This document shows positions 8,024-19,100 of a DNA stretch of 64,000 nucleotides, one piece after another. The DNA is from Flavobacteriales bacterium (GTDB taxonomy: Bacteria; Bacteroidota; Bacteroidia; Flavobacteriales_D; Parvicellaceae). A program made the translations under genes and the position numbers. The stretch spans positions 62,001 to 126,000 of the forward strand of contig JACJZN010000009.1 in assembly GCA_020635565.1 (NCBI GenBank), read 5' to 3'. Under the pieces are notes generated by a model. It was not told the origin of the DNA and did not search any database. It saw nothing but the letters and a program-made list of their open reading frames with translations. How positions within the stretch are numbered: the stretch's first letter is position 1; each line of letters begins with the position of its first letter.

Positions 8024-8054
8024 CAAATGTAGATAACATTTCAACAACCGACAA
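8024..8054 (-). promoter_or_regulatory. Promoter for the membrane protein/cytochrome c pair
   Basis: On the minus strand a TTG -33 element (8052-8054) is separated by 20 bp from TACATTTG (8024-8031), which matches the Bacteroidota TTG-N17-23-TAnnTTTG promoter. The box ends 21 bp before the ATG at 8002. It is divergent from the tatC promoter. Confidence 0.6.
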
Positions 8055-8084
8055 TCAAATTAGACTGCAATGCCTCAAAATCCT

Positions 8085-8092
8085 TATTTTTG
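8085..8092 (+). promoter_or_regulatory. Candidate -7 box for tatC, next to the start codon
   Basis: TATTTTTG matches TAnnTTTG and ends only 6 bp before the tatC ATG (8099). Transcription would start at or within a few bases of the start codon. No good -33 TTG is present. Confidence 0.45.
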
Positions 8093-8098
8093 TAAGCT

Positions 8099-8908
8099 AT
8101 GTCAGAAGAGTTGGAAAAAGAAAAGGAAATGAGTTTTCTAGGACACCTAGAAGAACTTAGGTGGAGATTGGTGAAATCTGTAGTAGCGATACTGGTTGTG
8201 GCTATTGTCCTTTTTGTGTTTAGAAAAGAGGTTGTGGATGTCGTTTTTATGTCCATGAAGGAGACTAACTTTCCCACATACAATTTTTTTTGCTGGTTGT
8301 CCCATACGTTGGGTATTGATGATGGTTTGTGTGCAACAGAGATACCCATTGATACGCAGAGTATTAATCCTACTGGTCAATTCAGTGTAAGTATGTATTT
8401 CTCTTTTATTGGTGGATTTATTGTGATGTTTCCATTCGTTTTCTTTCAACTTTGGGGATTCATCAGACCAGCTCTTAAAGAAACTGAATTCAAGGTTGCT
8501 AGAGGTTCTGTTTTCTGGGCTTCGTTATTGTTTTTGCTTGGTATCGCATTTGGTTATTTTCTTGTTAGCCCTTTGGCAGTGCAGTTCTTTGGGACGTTTA
8601 ATGTTGCTGAGGGTGTTACGAATAATTTCACGATCAATAGTTATTTATCGCTTATTACTACTACCACTCTTTTCAGTGGGTTGTTCTTTGAACTGCCAAT
8701 GGTGATCATGATCCTTTCAAAACTTGGAATTGTATCCGCAGAATTTTTAAAGAAATACCGCAAACACGCCTTGATCATTGTTTTGATCATATCAGCCATC
8801 ATTACTCCTCCTGATGTTATTAGTCAAATCCTTGTAGCCATACCGGTAATGTTACTGTATGAGATAGGAATTATTGTGGCTAGAAGCATCGAAAGTTCCA
8901 GAAAATAA
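8099..8908 (+). CDS. tatC: Sec-independent (Tat) protein translocase subunit TatC
   Basis: A 269-residue inner-membrane protein with six hydrophobic helices. It carries the TatC hallmark FLGHLEELRWRL at the cytoplasmic N-terminus (residues 14-25), which helps bind the twin-arginine signal, and the family motif around FELPMVIMIL in the C-terminal half. TatC recognises folded Tat substrates together with TatA/TatB-type proteins, which are not encoded here. Its stop is followed directly by the ATG of the DUF5686 gene, making a tatC-DUF5686-lptB operon. The loop between the first two helices contains two cysteines and is somewhat long. Confidence 0.96.
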   Translation: MSEELEKEKEMSFLGHLEELRWRLVKSVVAILVVAIVLFVFRKEVVDVVFMSMKETNFPTYNFFCWLSHTLGIDDGLCATEIPIDTQSINPTGQFSVSMYFSFIGGFIVMFPFVFFQLWGFIRPALKETEFKVARGSVFWASLLFLLGIAFGYFLVSPLAVQFFGTFNVAEGVTNNFTINSYLSLITTTTLFSGLFFELPMVIMILSKLGIVSAEFLKKYRKHALIIVLIISAIITPPDVISQILVAIPVMLLYEIGIIVARSIESSRK

Positions 8909-11371
8909 ATGCTGAAATGGTCCTTAAATATCATTTTTGTATTGATCGCTATTGGATCTATTGCACAGAAAACCAAAGTGACAGGAGTTGTTGTGGATGC
9001 TTCAAACGGTGATACGTTGCCCTTTGTGAATATTTACTTTCTGGATACTAAAATCGGTACTACTTCTAATTTGGAAGGAGCTTATGTTCTGGAAAGTTAT
9101 TATGCTTCAGATACCTTGGTAGCATCGTTTGTCGGTTACAAGACCTTTAAGCAAAGAATCACTCAGGACAAGACACAGGAAGTGATCATAAAAATGCAAC
9201 CCGCTTTGGAAGATCTTCCTGAACTTGTGGTTTTACCAAATGATGAAAATCCGGCTCATCCAATTCTTCGAAAGATCATCAAGAACAAGGAGATTAACAA
9301 TAGAGAGAAGCTTGATTTTTACGAGTACGAGGTCTACAATAAGATTGAATTAGATTTAAATAACATAACCGAAGAATTTACTCAGAGTAAAGCATTTAGA
9401 AAGTTCGATTTTATCTTTGATAATGTGGATACAACGGCTGATAAAGCTTATCTGCCAGTATTTATGTCGGAATCAATTTCGGATTTTTATTACCGAAAAA
9501 GCCCTAAGTCAGAAAAGGAATATATTAAGGCGACAAAAGTGTCTGGTGTGGATAATGAAAGTGTTTCACAATTCACTGGAGACATGTATCAGAAAGTCAA
9601 TGTCTATGAGAACTTTCTTCCGGTTTTTGGAAAAAATTTCGTGAGTCCGATTTCTGACCGTGGATTGAATTATTACAAATACTACCTGATTGACAGTATG
9701 TTCGTTGGAAAATACTGGTGCTATGAAATGCAGTTTATTCCTAAGAGGAAAGGTGAGTTAACCGTTGAGGGAACTATGTGGGTTAATGATACTACTTATG
9801 CAATTAAGTATATTGAAGGAAAGATTTCGAAAGACGCAAACATCAACTTTGTGAACGAGCTTACCGTATCTCAGACATTCGAGCAGGTACAGGATGAAGT
9901 TTGGATGCTGACGAAAGATGAGTTGTTGGTTGATTTTGAAGTGGCAGATAAGGCCATGGGGTTCTACGGTAGAAAGACCACATCTTACAAAGACTTTAAG
10001 ATCAATGATCCAAAGGATGCTGACTTTTATAGTGGAGTCGAAAATATCTTCGTGAGTGATAGTGCTCAGGATTATTCAGAAGATTTTTGGGTGGATAATA
10101 GACATGAAGAATTAACGGAGAATCAGGAAGGTGTGTATAAAATGATCGACACGTTAGAGAATCTACCGATCATCAATACTTACATTGATTTTATCCAGAC
10201 TGTAACGACAGGATATTGGGTAATTAAAAAGGTGGAAATAGGTCCATTGTATAGTTCTTGGTCTTACAATGATGTAGAAGGAAACCGATTCAGATTTGGT
10301 ATGCGTACGAGTAACGATTTCAGTAAAATGATCGAATTATCGGGATATGGTGCTTACGGACTGTTGGATAAGGAATTCAAATATGGTGCTGGAACCAGAT
10401 TTTTCATTACCAAAAAGCCGAGAAGATTGGTTCAATTGGTTTATAAACATGATGTTGAACAGGTTGGAATCAGTTCTAACGCCTATAATAATACGAGTAT
10501 CGTAACCTTTATGAGGAGAAATCCTTACAACAAACTAGTATTCAATACAGAGTATCGGGTAAACTACTTTAGAGAATGGTTTCCTGGGTTTTCAAGTGAA
10601 CTTTTGCTGCGAAACTCTACTTTCAGACCTCTTGGGATAACCACATTTAATGCCTTAAATGGAGATGGAACGATTTCACCTCAGGTGAGTTTAACGGCTA
10701 CCGAAGTGGCTTTTAATACTCGTTTTGCATACAATGAAGAATTCTTATCGGGTGAGTTTGAACGAATTTCTTTAGGTACGAAATTTCCGATATTGAGTGT
10801 TACCTATACCTATGGTATTCCAAACCTTCTGGGAAGTAAGTATGAATATCATAAGGCTCGTTTATCCTTTCAACATAAGATCCCTATGGGAATATTTGGA
10901 ACATTCAAATACCAATTTGAGGTAGGCAAAATATTTGGAAAAGCTCCTTATCCTTTATTGGAAGTTCATAATGGAAACGAGACATGGAATTATAATGAGA
11001 CGGCATTCAATATGATGAATATTCTTGAGTTTGTCAGTGATGAATATGTAAGTTTTAAGGCTCATCAGCATTTTGATGGTTTGTTTTTAAATAAAATACC
11101 CTTGTTAAGAAAATTAATGTGGCGAGAAGTCGTTACAGTTACCGGTGTTTATGGAAGATTATCTCAGCATAATATTAATTTGATGGAACTTCCGGATTAT
11201 ACATCAACGTTACAACAAAAGCCTTACTTAGAAATGGCTGCTGGAATTGAGAATATTTTTAAGTTCCTGAGAGTGGATGTGCTATGGCGAATGACTTATT
11301 TGGATAATGAGTACGAAGGAATCAAGGTAAGCAGAATTGGATTGAGAGGTAAATTGCAGTTTGACTTTTAA
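8909..11371 (+). CDS. DUF5686 family outer-membrane protein with carboxypeptidase-like N-terminal domain
   Basis: An 820-residue protein with a signal peptide (residues 1-19) and an N-terminal CarboxypepD-regulatory-like beta-sandwich at about 20-100 ([20 protein letters not shown], with NLEGAY). A large DUF5686-type region follows, its second half rich in alternating hydrophobic/aromatic strands and ending in Phe, as expected for an outer-membrane beta-barrel. Function is unknown; the family is widespread in Bacteroidota. Zero spacing from tatC and a 1 bp overlap (TAATG) with lptB show it is co-translated with envelope-assembly genes, so an outer-membrane role is likely. Confidence 0.82.
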   Translation: MLKWSLNIIFVLIAIGSIAQKTKVTGVVVDASNGDTLPFVNIYFLDTKIGTTSNLEGAYVLESYYASDTLVASFVGYKTFKQRITQDKTQEVIIKMQPALEDLPELVVLPNDENPAHPILRKIIKNKEINNREKLDFYEYEVYNKIELDLNNITEEFTQSKAFRKFDFIFDNVDTTADKAYLPVFMSESISDFYYRKSPKSEKEYIKATKVSGVDNESVSQFTGDMYQKVNVYENFLPVFGKNFVSPISDRGLNYYKYYLIDSMFVGKYWCYEMQFIPKRKGELTVEGTMWVNDTTYAIKYIEGKISKDANINFVNELTVSQTFEQVQDEVWMLTKDELLVDFEVADKAMGFYGRKTTSYKDFKINDPKDADFYSGVENIFVSDSAQDYSEDFWVDNRHEELTENQEGVYKMIDTLENLPIINTYIDFIQTVTTGYWVIKKVEIGPLYSSWSYNDVEGNRFRFGMRTSNDFSKMIELSGYGAYGLLDKEFKYGAGTRFFITKKPRRLVQLVYKHDVEQVGISSNAYNNTSIVTFMRRNPYNKLVFNTEYRVNYFREWFPGFSSELLLRNSTFRPLGITTFNALNGDGTISPQVSLTATEVAFNTRFAYNEEFLSGEFERISLGTKFPILSVTYTYGIPNLLGSKYEYHKARLSFQHKIPMGIFGTFKYQFEVGKIFGKAPYPLLEVHNGNETWNYNETAFNMMNILEFVSDEYVSFKAHQHFDGLFLNKIPLLRKLMWREVVTVTGVYGRLSQHNINLMELPDYTSTLQQKPYLEMAAGIENIFKFLRVDVLWRMTYLDNEYEGIKVSRIGLRGKLQFDF

Positions 11372-12114
11372 TGAAATTAAGAACAGAAGATATCAAGAAG
11401 GCCTATAAAGGTAGACAGGTGGTGAAAGGAGTCACTGTGGATGTAAATCAGGGAGAGATTGTTGGATTATTGGGACCAAATGGAGCTGGAAAGACAACCT
11501 CATTTTATATGATGGTTGGTTTAGTTAAACCGGATACAGGTAAAGTGTTTATTGATGATACTGAAATCACTAAACTTCCGATGTACAAAAGATCTCAAAT
11601 GGGTATTGGTTATTTGCCACAGGAAGTATCTGTATTCCGCTCGCTTAGTGTTGAGGATAATATTCTTTCTATTCTCCAAATGACCAAATTGAGTAAAAAA
11701 GAGCAAAAAGATCGTTTGGAAGAATTGATCGAAGAATTTGGTTTGGGACATGTTCGAAAGAACCTTGGAAGTAAATTGTCAGGGGGTGAAAAGCGAAGAA
11801 CAGAAATAGCTAGAGGATTGGCCATTAGTCCAAAATTTGTGTTGCTAGATGAACCTTTTGCCGGAGTTGACCCAATCGCAGTTGAAGATATCCAGAGCAT
11901 TGTTCTAAAACTTCGTAAAAAGAACATAGGAATCCTGATTACTGATCATAACGTACAGGAAACATTATCAATCGTTGATAGAGCTTATCTTTTGTTTGAA
12001 GGTGCAATTTTAAAGTCAGGTACTGCTGAAGAGTTGTCAGTGGATGAGCAAGTGAAGAAAGTTTATCTGGGTCAGAACTTCGAATTGAAAAAGAAAGTGT
12101 TTAAGGATATTTGA
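11371..12114 (+). CDS. lptB: LPS export ABC transporter ATPase
   Basis: A 247-residue ABC ATPase that powers LPS extraction from the inner membrane with LptF/LptG. Walker A is GPNGAGKT at residues 35-42, the signature is LSGGEKRR near 140, and Walker B is [11 protein letters not shown] near 160-170, typical of LptB. The switch histidine is in ITDHNV. It overlaps the stop of the DUF5686 gene by one base. Other lpt genes are not in the window. It ends exactly where the convergent OmpA-family gene ends, with no spacer. Confidence 0.95.
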   Translation: MKLRTEDIKKAYKGRQVVKGVTVDVNQGEIVGLLGPNGAGKTTSFYMMVGLVKPDTGKVFIDDTEITKLPMYKRSQMGIGYLPQEVSVFRSLSVEDNILSILQMTKLSKKEQKDRLEELIEEFGLGHVRKNLGSKLSGGEKRRTEIARGLAISPKFVLLDEPFAGVDPIAVEDIQSIVLKLRKKNIGILITDHNVQETLSIVDRAYLLFEGAILKSGTAEELSVDEQVKKVYLGQNFELKKKVFKDI

Positions 12115-15100
12115 TTACTGCCAGATAAATTCAAACTCAATTCTTCTGTTAAGAGCATGGTCCTCATCGGAACAATCCGAGCTATCATCACAACCATTCA
12201 GTAGTCTAGATTCTCCGTATCCTTTGGTAGTTACTCTATTTTTATCAACTCCTTGAGAATTTAGATAGTTGGCCACAGCATCTGCCCGTTTTTGAGAAAG
12301 ATCTTGATTGATCTTTTCACTTCCTCTTGAATCAGTGTGTGCATTCACAACAACTTTCAAATTAGGTTGACTCTTCATTTTTGTGGCCATATCTTTCAAT
12401 ACAATTTTTGATTCTGAAGTGAGAGAGTATTTACCAAAGTCAAAATAGATATTGTTAAATACCACTTTGTCTTCTTTTTTCTCCTGAACAGGTATTCGAA
12501 TGGTCATACCTTGTTCATCCAATAACTCAATATAGTATCCATCACTCTCATAGAGTTTCCTCATTTTCAAACATCCATTTTTATCGGTAATCGAACTTTC
12601 AATGGTCTCGTGGTCCATTGTTTTGATTGAATATTTTGCATTGGATGCCTTTTTGCCATTTTCATAAGTGAGGCATTTTTCTGCAAATGAGAGAACGATT
12701 TTATCGTCTTGAATGTACCATTCACTTGCGTTTTCATTTCCCGAAATCATTCGCATACCAAGAGAAACCAGTTCTTCTTCATCTAGAGCCAATTGGGTCT
12801 TGTCGTATAATTTGTGGATTGTGAAGCATCCGTTATGATCAGTAATGAATTGATCTTTCTTTTCTTTACTTTCACTCAAAACAGCAAATTTTACTTGTAC
12901 CGCTTTTGACCCATCTTCATATTCAACACATCTTTTTACTGTTATCGTAACGAATTCGAATTCATCTGTAGCCATTTCTTCACGGTCAAGGATTAGATAG
13001 CTCAATCTATTTGTGTCCATTTTGGCTTTATAGGTTAGTCCTTGTTCATCTAGGACATATACATTATAAGCGTCATCAGAGAATAGTTTTTTGATTTTCA
13101 GACACCCTTCTTCATCCGTTAGAGATCCATCAACCGTTTTTCCTTCACTGTCTTTAATGATGTATTTTGCGTTCGTAGGATGTCCACCATCTTTGAATAC
13201 CATACATCGCTTACCATATCTTAGGATGATATTCTCTTCACTTTTTAGCCATTCAAAGTCTTTGTTGTTATATGGAGGTATTAGCCTCATGCCAAGATCA
13301 ACCAGTTCTTCCTCCATCAAATCTAAATATGAATCATCATCATAGAGTTTACGAATATTGAAGCATCCATTGTCATTTGTGGTGATCTCATCCAGAATGT
13401 TGCCTTTCTGATCTCTAACAACAAACCTAATGTTTACAGCTGGAGTGCCATCTTCAAATTCAACACACTTTTCCTTAGAAAATATTTGAATGGTAGTAGA
13501 TTCATCTTGCCACTTTTCCTTGTTTTCAAGAGTGGGCTCAATAATCCGCATCTCCATTTCGAGAAATTCTTCGGTCAATTCAAGGTAGGAATTTTGAGGA
13601 TAGAGTTTTTCCAGTTTGAAACATCCATTTTTACCAGTTGTAATCTTATCGATGACATTTCCATTTTCATCTTTTACGTTGAAAACAATAGAAACCGCCC
13701 TGTCGCCATTATTATAGGTTACACAACGGCTTTTGGATCCAGTATATGCTTCCAGAAAATAGGTTACTGCTATTGGCTGATCCAATGCAATAGAATCATT
13801 AATAAATCCTTTGCTCGACATCAAATAGATGTTGGTACTCGGATCCTTGATCGTTTTATCAGATTTTGGACGCAATACCATTTCTACACCATCTTCTGGA
13901 GGAGGCATTAATCCTACACTTTGATAGGGAAGTTGTGCATAACTGAAATAACCTTCTTCATTAGAAAAAACGGAGTCAATAATGTTGCTATACTCATCTA
14001 CAATATAAATTTTTTGTAGAGGGACAGGAAGATTTTCTACATTATCCACAAGATATCCTTCAAGAATGAACTTGTTTGATCTTTCAAAGAAATAAATATC
14101 ATCTCCTCCCTGACCACCAAATCGGTTAGAAGAAACATATCCTGTATTTTCAGTAATAAAGGCTACTCCGAAATCATCGTAATTCGAATTGATAGCCTTA
14201 GGAAGCAATTGGGGAGCTGTCCAATTCCCATTTTCGTAAGTGGTTTTGTAAATGTCCAATCCTCCAAATCCTCTGTAGCCATTAGAAGAAAAGTAAAGAC
14301 TATTGGGGGAGTTTTGATCGGAACAAGGAAAGACCTCATTAAATGGAGTATTGACCTCTTTCATATTGATTGGCTCAGACCATCCAGCATCTGTTTTGAT
14401 ACTATAATAAAGATCCATATCACCTGAGCCGCCTTGTTGATCGCTACTAAATACCAACATGTTCAAATTATCCAGAAATACTGGATGTGCATAGGAATAG
14501 TTATTGTCCTTTCCAAATTCAAATAACTGCTGTTCTTTCCAGTTTTTTGAATTAAAATTTGCAATAACGATTTTAGAATTATTAACTGAATTTTTGTGCT
14601 CTTTGAATGCATGGGTGTTATATGCAATGTCAAAATTTGAATTAAAAGAAACAGGACCGTTGTGCCCTTCTTGATTCAATTGACCACCAAAAAGTTTAAC
14701 GCTTTTTTCAGCCGTATCATATTTGAATATTGATAAATAGGAACTTGCAGACCAATCATTTTTAGTAAGATCGTATACAGAAGCAGCTCTATCCGAAGTG
14801 AAGACGATCTGATCCTGATAAATCACTGGAGAAAAGTCGTTATTTGGAGTGTTAATTCCTTCTAATATAAATGGTTTGAAGTAGCCTTTGTCATCTGAGA
14901 ATAGCTGATTCTTCATGGAAGGTGCGGTCTCTGCTATCTTCTCAAATGACATTTCAGCGATCTCATTCAACCCTTGTGATAGTGCGTATTGCCCAATGTT
15001 GTTCCAATCTTCATTATTAAATCCTGCATAGTTAACAGCCATTAATTGGAGATATTGTTCAAACGAAGCTTCTGTCTGGCCCGTTTTGGTATATGCAATT

Positions 15101-15270
15101 GCCAAATTATATCTTGATTCAAGATCATTTGGATTTTTCTTTATCGCTTTTTCATTTTTTCTGATCGCATCAGCATAGTGAAGTTTATCAATAGAAGTTC
15201 CATTGGCATTTTGAGCTAACAGCATGATTGACCATAATAGAAATACGAACGTAACGAAAATTCTCACCAT
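12115..15270 (-). CDS. PorE-like OmpA family protein (TPR, beta-propeller, repeated Cys modules, OmpA)
   Basis: A 1051-residue secreted protein. In order: signal peptide (1-20), a TPR-like helical region (about 28-115), a PD40/WD40-like beta-propeller (about 125-395, blades with SSDQQGGSGDMDLYYS, SSNGYRGFGGLDIY and SSNRFGGQGGDDIYF), a carboxypeptidase-like domain (about 400-465), five repeated Cys-pair modules (513-930), and an OmpA peptidoglycan-binding domain (937-1051) with FDFGKYSLTSES, TDSRGSEKINQ and LSQKRADAV. This order resembles P. gingivalis PorE, which links PorP to peptidoglycan in the T9SS; the five modules are additional. It is the last gene of a triad after a type B adhesin and PorP/SprF, 8 bp from the latter. 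Confidence 0.88.
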   Translation of the reverse strand: MVRIFVTFVFLLWSIMLLAQNANGTSIDKLHYADAIRKNEKAIKKNPNDLESRYNLAIAYTKTGQTEASFEQYLQLMAVNYAGFNNEDWNNIGQYALSQGLNEIAEMSFEKIAETAPSMKNQLFSDDKGYFKPFILEGINTPNNDFSPVIYQDQIVFTSDRAASVYDLTKNDWSASSYLSIFKYDTAEKSVKLFGGQLNQEGHNGPVSFNSNFDIAYNTHAFKEHKNSVNNSKIVIANFNSKNWKEQQLFEFGKDNNYSYAHPVFLDNLNMLVFSSDQQGGSGDMDLYYSIKTDAGWSEPINMKEVNTPFNEVFPCSDQNSPNSLYFSSNGYRGFGGLDIYKTTYENGNWTAPQLLPKAINSNYDDFGVAFITENTGYVSSNRFGGQGGDDIYFFERSNKFILEGYLVDNVENLPVPLQKIYIVDEYSNIIDSVFSNEEGYFSYAQLPYQSVGLMPPPEDGVEMVLRPKSDKTIKDPSTNIYLMSSKGFINDSIALDQPIAVTYFLEAYTGSKSRCVTYNNGDRAVSIVFNVKDENGNVIDKITTGKNGCFKLEKLYPQNSYLELTEEFLEMEMRIIEPTLENKEKWQDESTTIQIFSKEKCVEFEDGTPAVNIRFVVRDQKGNILDEITTNDNGCFNIRKLYDDDSYLDLMEEELVDLGMRLIPPYNNKDFEWLKSEENIILRYGKRCMVFKDGGHPTNAKYIIKDSEGKTVDGSLTDEEGCLKIKKLFSDDAYNVYVLDEQGLTYKAKMDTNRLSYLILDREEMATDEFEFVTITVKRCVEYEDGSKAVQVKFAVLSESKEKKDQFITDHNGCFTIHKLYDKTQLALDEEELVSLGMRMISGNENASEWYIQDDKIVLSFAEKCLTYENGKKASNAKYSIKTMDHETIESSITDKNGCLKMRKLYESDGYYIELLDEQGMTIRIPVQEKKEDKVVFNNIYFDFGKYSLTSESKIVLKDMATKMKSQPNLKVVVNAHTDSRGSEKINQDLSQKRADAVANYLNSQGVDKNRVTTKGYGESRLLNGCDDSSDCSDEDHALNRRIEFEFIWQ
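12481..13734 (-). repeat. Five tandem Cys-pair modules in the PorE-like protein
   Basis: Five modules of about 85-92 residues. In each, two cysteines are exactly 34 residues apart: 516/550, 602/636, 689/723, 781/815 and 866/900. The first Cys precedes an aromatic-x-x-Gly element and the second sits in GCF or GCL before a K-L-Y/F motif. Modules 1, 2 and 4 share EE-x-L-x2-GMR-x-I (type A; degenerate in module 1). Modules 3 and 5 share NAKY and LDEQG (type B), giving the order A-A-B-A-B. Confidence 0.9.
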
Positions 15271-15278
15271 CTCACTTA

Positions 15279-16199
15279 CTATAAAAATCTTGGATTCACC
15301 ACAGATGCATTTTTCTTATTAATATCAATTCCAAAGAATAGTTCATGCGAACCAGAGATTGTAGTTGATTGCATCAGTCCTATTTCGTAATCAAATGAAT
15401 ATCCTAGTCTTAAGTTCTTCGCAAACCACATTTGAACCATCGCTACAATGGCTTTATTCGTTCTGTAAGAAACTCCAAAACCGAATTTGGAATCGTAGAT
15501 AAATGAAGTATTGAAATCAATATTTACAGGAGCATTTAAAGCTAGCTTACCTAGCACCGTAGGTTGGAATTTCCATTTTTCGGATAATGTAAACACATAA
15601 CCTGTATAAACGAAAGCATGTCTTTTTAGATTGTTGGTTTCAATATTGTTGTCAGCTAAAGATATTTCTGATTCCAAAAGATTCATTGCACTAAATCCGG
15701 CCATGAAATTTCCTTTGTAATAATGCATCCCAAAGTCAAATGTTGGAACAAAATTACTTTGAACATTGGTCAACGCACTTGGGTCATTTTCGTCCCTATA
15801 GTCTACTTTTGATTCATTAATTCGATAGCTGTAGAATCCAGCTCTTAATCCAAAGCTCAATGAACTTGTTGTTGTTCGGATGCTGTAAGAATAGGAGCCA
15901 AAAGCGGAAATTGTGCCGTGGGCACCTATGGTTTCATTATATACTGATAGTCCTGCACCCATTTTTCTGTTGCTGAAAGGCGTATGAAAATTTAGTGATT
16001 GCGTATGCGGAGCTCCTTCTATCCCAACCCACTGTCTGCGTTCGGTGATCAATCCCTGCATTTTATCCTTATTCCCTGCATATGCTGGATTTATTACGAA
16101 CAAGGAGTATTGATACTGACTGTATTGTGACAGTTGTTGTCCAAAATATTCTGCCGAAATACTACACAATAACAATATGATCCATATTACTCTCATCAT
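15279..16199 (-). CDS. PorP/SprF family type IX secretion membrane protein
   Basis: A 306-residue outer-membrane protein with a signal peptide (cleavage near YFGQQ) and the family opening SQYQYSLFVINPAYAGNKDKMQGLITERRQWVGIEGAP, interrupted here only by description. The remainder alternates hydrophobic strands, ending in a barrel-type segment. PorP/SprF proteins are needed for secretion and surface attachment of type B sorting-domain cargo, as SprF is for SprB in gliding flavobacteria. The start overlaps the stop of the type B adhesin by 4 bp (ATGA), and the PorE-like gene follows 8 bp later, so it is probably the dedicated partner of that adhesin. Confidence 0.92.
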   Translation of the reverse strand: MMRVIWIILLLCSISAEYFGQQLSQYSQYQYSLFVINPAYAGNKDKMQGLITERRQWVGIEGAPHTQSLNFHTPFSNRKMGAGLSVYNETIGAHGTISAFGSYSYSIRTTTSSLSFGLRAGFYSYRINESKVDYRDENDPSALTNVQSNFVPTFDFGMHYYKGNFMAGFSAMNLLESEISLADNNIETNNLKRHAFVYTGYVFTLSEKWKFQPTVLGKLALNAPVNIDFNTSFIYDSKFGFGVSYRTNKAIVAMVQMWFAKNLRLGYSFDYEIGLMQSTTISGSHELFFGIDINKKNASVVNPRFL

Positions 16200-19100
16200 C
16201 TTGTCAATTCAATGTATCCTGTAAAGGTTTTTTCTCCTATCTCAATGGAGTAGTAGTAGACTCCTGGGGGAAGGTCATTTCCATAACTATTTGTTCCATC
16301 CCATGCGCTATCGAAGTTATTATACGATCCAGTTTCCCAAACCTGGTCACCCCATCTATTAAAGATACTGCAAGGGAAAGTGCCATCATTGGGAAGTCCT
16401 TCTACAAACCAGGTATCGTTGATGTTGTCATTATTAGGCGTGATACCTGAATAGAAGATCAATTCACAAGGAGCAGAGAGATTTATAGTAACGGTATCCG
16501 CTACTTGACAGTTTTTTTGATCACTCACAACTACTACGTAGTCTCCATCAGATAGCGCTTCAAACAAGGGTGTAGGTTTGAAATTTGCACCGCCATCTAT
16601 GCTATACAAATATGGAGGGAAGCCACCGTCAGCATCAAGTTCAATGATACCTTCCAGCGCGTAACAGAAAGTCTCAGTTACATTGGAATAATAATTAATA
16701 TTGGATACATCTATTACGATTGTGTCTTTTGTCTCACAAACAGAACTAGTTGCGTTAGTCCAGATTAATGTGTAAGTACCTTCTTGATCTGCAATGAAAT
16801 TTGCGTTATTGATCATTGTGTCAGTTATAGCGATTTCTGAAGGGATTGTCCAGTACCCATAACCGAAAGGAGGAATATTTCCATTCAAGGTTCCATTAAG
16901 AGAACAATAGATGGTGTCATTTCCAGCAAATGATCTTGGTGTTCCAATAAAATTGGAACTACTAAAGGTGTTGTAACATCCATTTGCATCCATTACTGTC
17001 AGGCCATAGCTATCTCCGTTCAGTACAGGATAGATCGTACTTATTCCATTATGGCCAATACTACTAGGATTTGCAGTCGCGGCCAGAGGAGTTATATTTG
17101 AAATACTAAACATTGAACCGTCAGCAGAAGGTAATCCTCCGGCTAGTTGAACAGTTACGCTACTATCCAAACAGTTTTCTGTGAACGTATTGTGGATCTC
17201 CGGTAAGAAGATCACCTCAATACTGTCCACGGCATAGCAGCGGTTTCCTAATGTGCTATTATAGACCGTTACCGTATTGGAATTATACATGGTATAAGGA
17301 ACCATATAAAGTGTGGTGTCGTCAAATGTGTTCACGAATGGTTGAAAATTTGCTGTATCGTTAATTATTCTCCAAGAATGGCCTGTTTGATCCGGAGAAT
17401 ATCCACTATAACAAGAGTTTCCATTATAAAGATCATTTGGAGCAAAGTTAGTAGGAGGGCAATTGTAAATATCCATTCCTAATTGTGGACTGTATGGAAC
17501 TGAACTTCCCGGATATAATGGATGATTATTCCAAGTGCTTCCAAGTGGTGTGGAAATATCCAATGTATCACCATAACATAATTTAAGATCGTTAATATTG
17601 GCTGGATTTCCATTGATTTGAGCTTCAAAAGCAGGTAAAGATGCATTACAATCACAAACACTTGGATGAACAGACATCGTATAGGTCGCTGTTGTTGGAC
17701 AAGTTCCAGGTGTTGTATAATAAATGATGTAAGTTCCAGGTGTAGAAGTAGAAAAGTCAATAGCTCCTGTGGTTCCATTAATATTTAATCCTGACGCAGC
17801 ACTAAATGTTCCACCTGAGATGGAAGGCATAACGCTTGGGCTAACAGTACCATTATAGGAGCAGTAATAGCTCAAAGGATAACTAAAAGTAGTATAAGGT
17901 GAACTTGTGATCGTCACATCAAATGACGTGGTTGAATTACATGCTCCCGGACTTGTATAATAAATAGTATAAGTACCTGGTAGAGAATAATAAGTATAGA
18001 TTGTTCCAGAGATACTGCTGATCCAGATGCCTGAAGAACTTGATGAGAAGGTACCACCAGACACCGATACATTAGGATACTGATAAGGGTCATTTTGACA
18101 AAAGGTGGAAGACGAGTAACTCAAGGTAACGGCAGGTGTAGTTCCAACAGTAAAGCTGCGAAGTGTAGTATCTGGACAAACTCCAGAAGTAATATATTGA
18201 ATGGAATACAACCCATTGGTCGATGCATCAAGGTCAATATCTCCATTGGATGTGTTCAGTGATAGCCCACTTAATGCACTAAATATTCCACCTGGATTAT
18301 CAACAAAAGTAGGAGATATCACCCCGGTAGCGGCTGCATCACAGTACGCATAAGAAGCATAACCAAAGTTAGAGCTGGGCACTGATAAAATATCCATGGT
18401 AAAATAGGCCGTATCCTTGCATGTTCCTGATGTCACATATCGAATGTCATAGGTGTTTGCAATTGATGCACTTAAGTCGATCAAGCCAGTTAGACTATTA
18501 ATATTTAATCCACTAGGAGAGGCGGTAAATGTTCCTCCTGTTGCTGCGATGGAGTCCGGAACAGGGTCACCCAAATTCTGACAGTATGATAAGTTGTCAA
18601 ATGTGAAGTAAGGATCTTTGGTTGTTCCGATGGTCAGTACTAAAGATGTAAAGGCGTAGCAGTTGTTAAGTGTGTCAGTATATCTTGTGATTGTATATGT
18701 TCCATCGTGCGATAGATCAAAATCAATAGCTCCAGTCAAACTATCTATGACTAAGCCATTTCCCGAGGCAAAATATCCTCCAGCAGATGCGACAAAACTA
18801 GGAGGTAAGATACCAGTCATGTCACAAAAGGCAGTTGCTGAGTAGGCAAATGAAGGATCTGGAACATCAAGGACTTCAAATGTAAAATAGGTACTGTCAC
18901 CACATGGGCCAAATGTTTTATGCTTAATAGAATATACGCCTGGAAGAGACAAATCCATGTCTATTAATCCGCTTTCTATATCGATCACCAATCCCCCTGG
19001 TGTTGCTGAGAATTCACCTCCACCGCTTCGAACCGTATCAGGCTGTACATCTGTGTCGTATTGACACCACTGCGTTACTGGATACGTAAAGTGGGGGTCA

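Noticed and set aside
13486..13911. 141-codon plus-strand frame opposite the PorE-like gene
   Set aside because: Entirely inside a well-supported gene, with no start context or recognisable domain.
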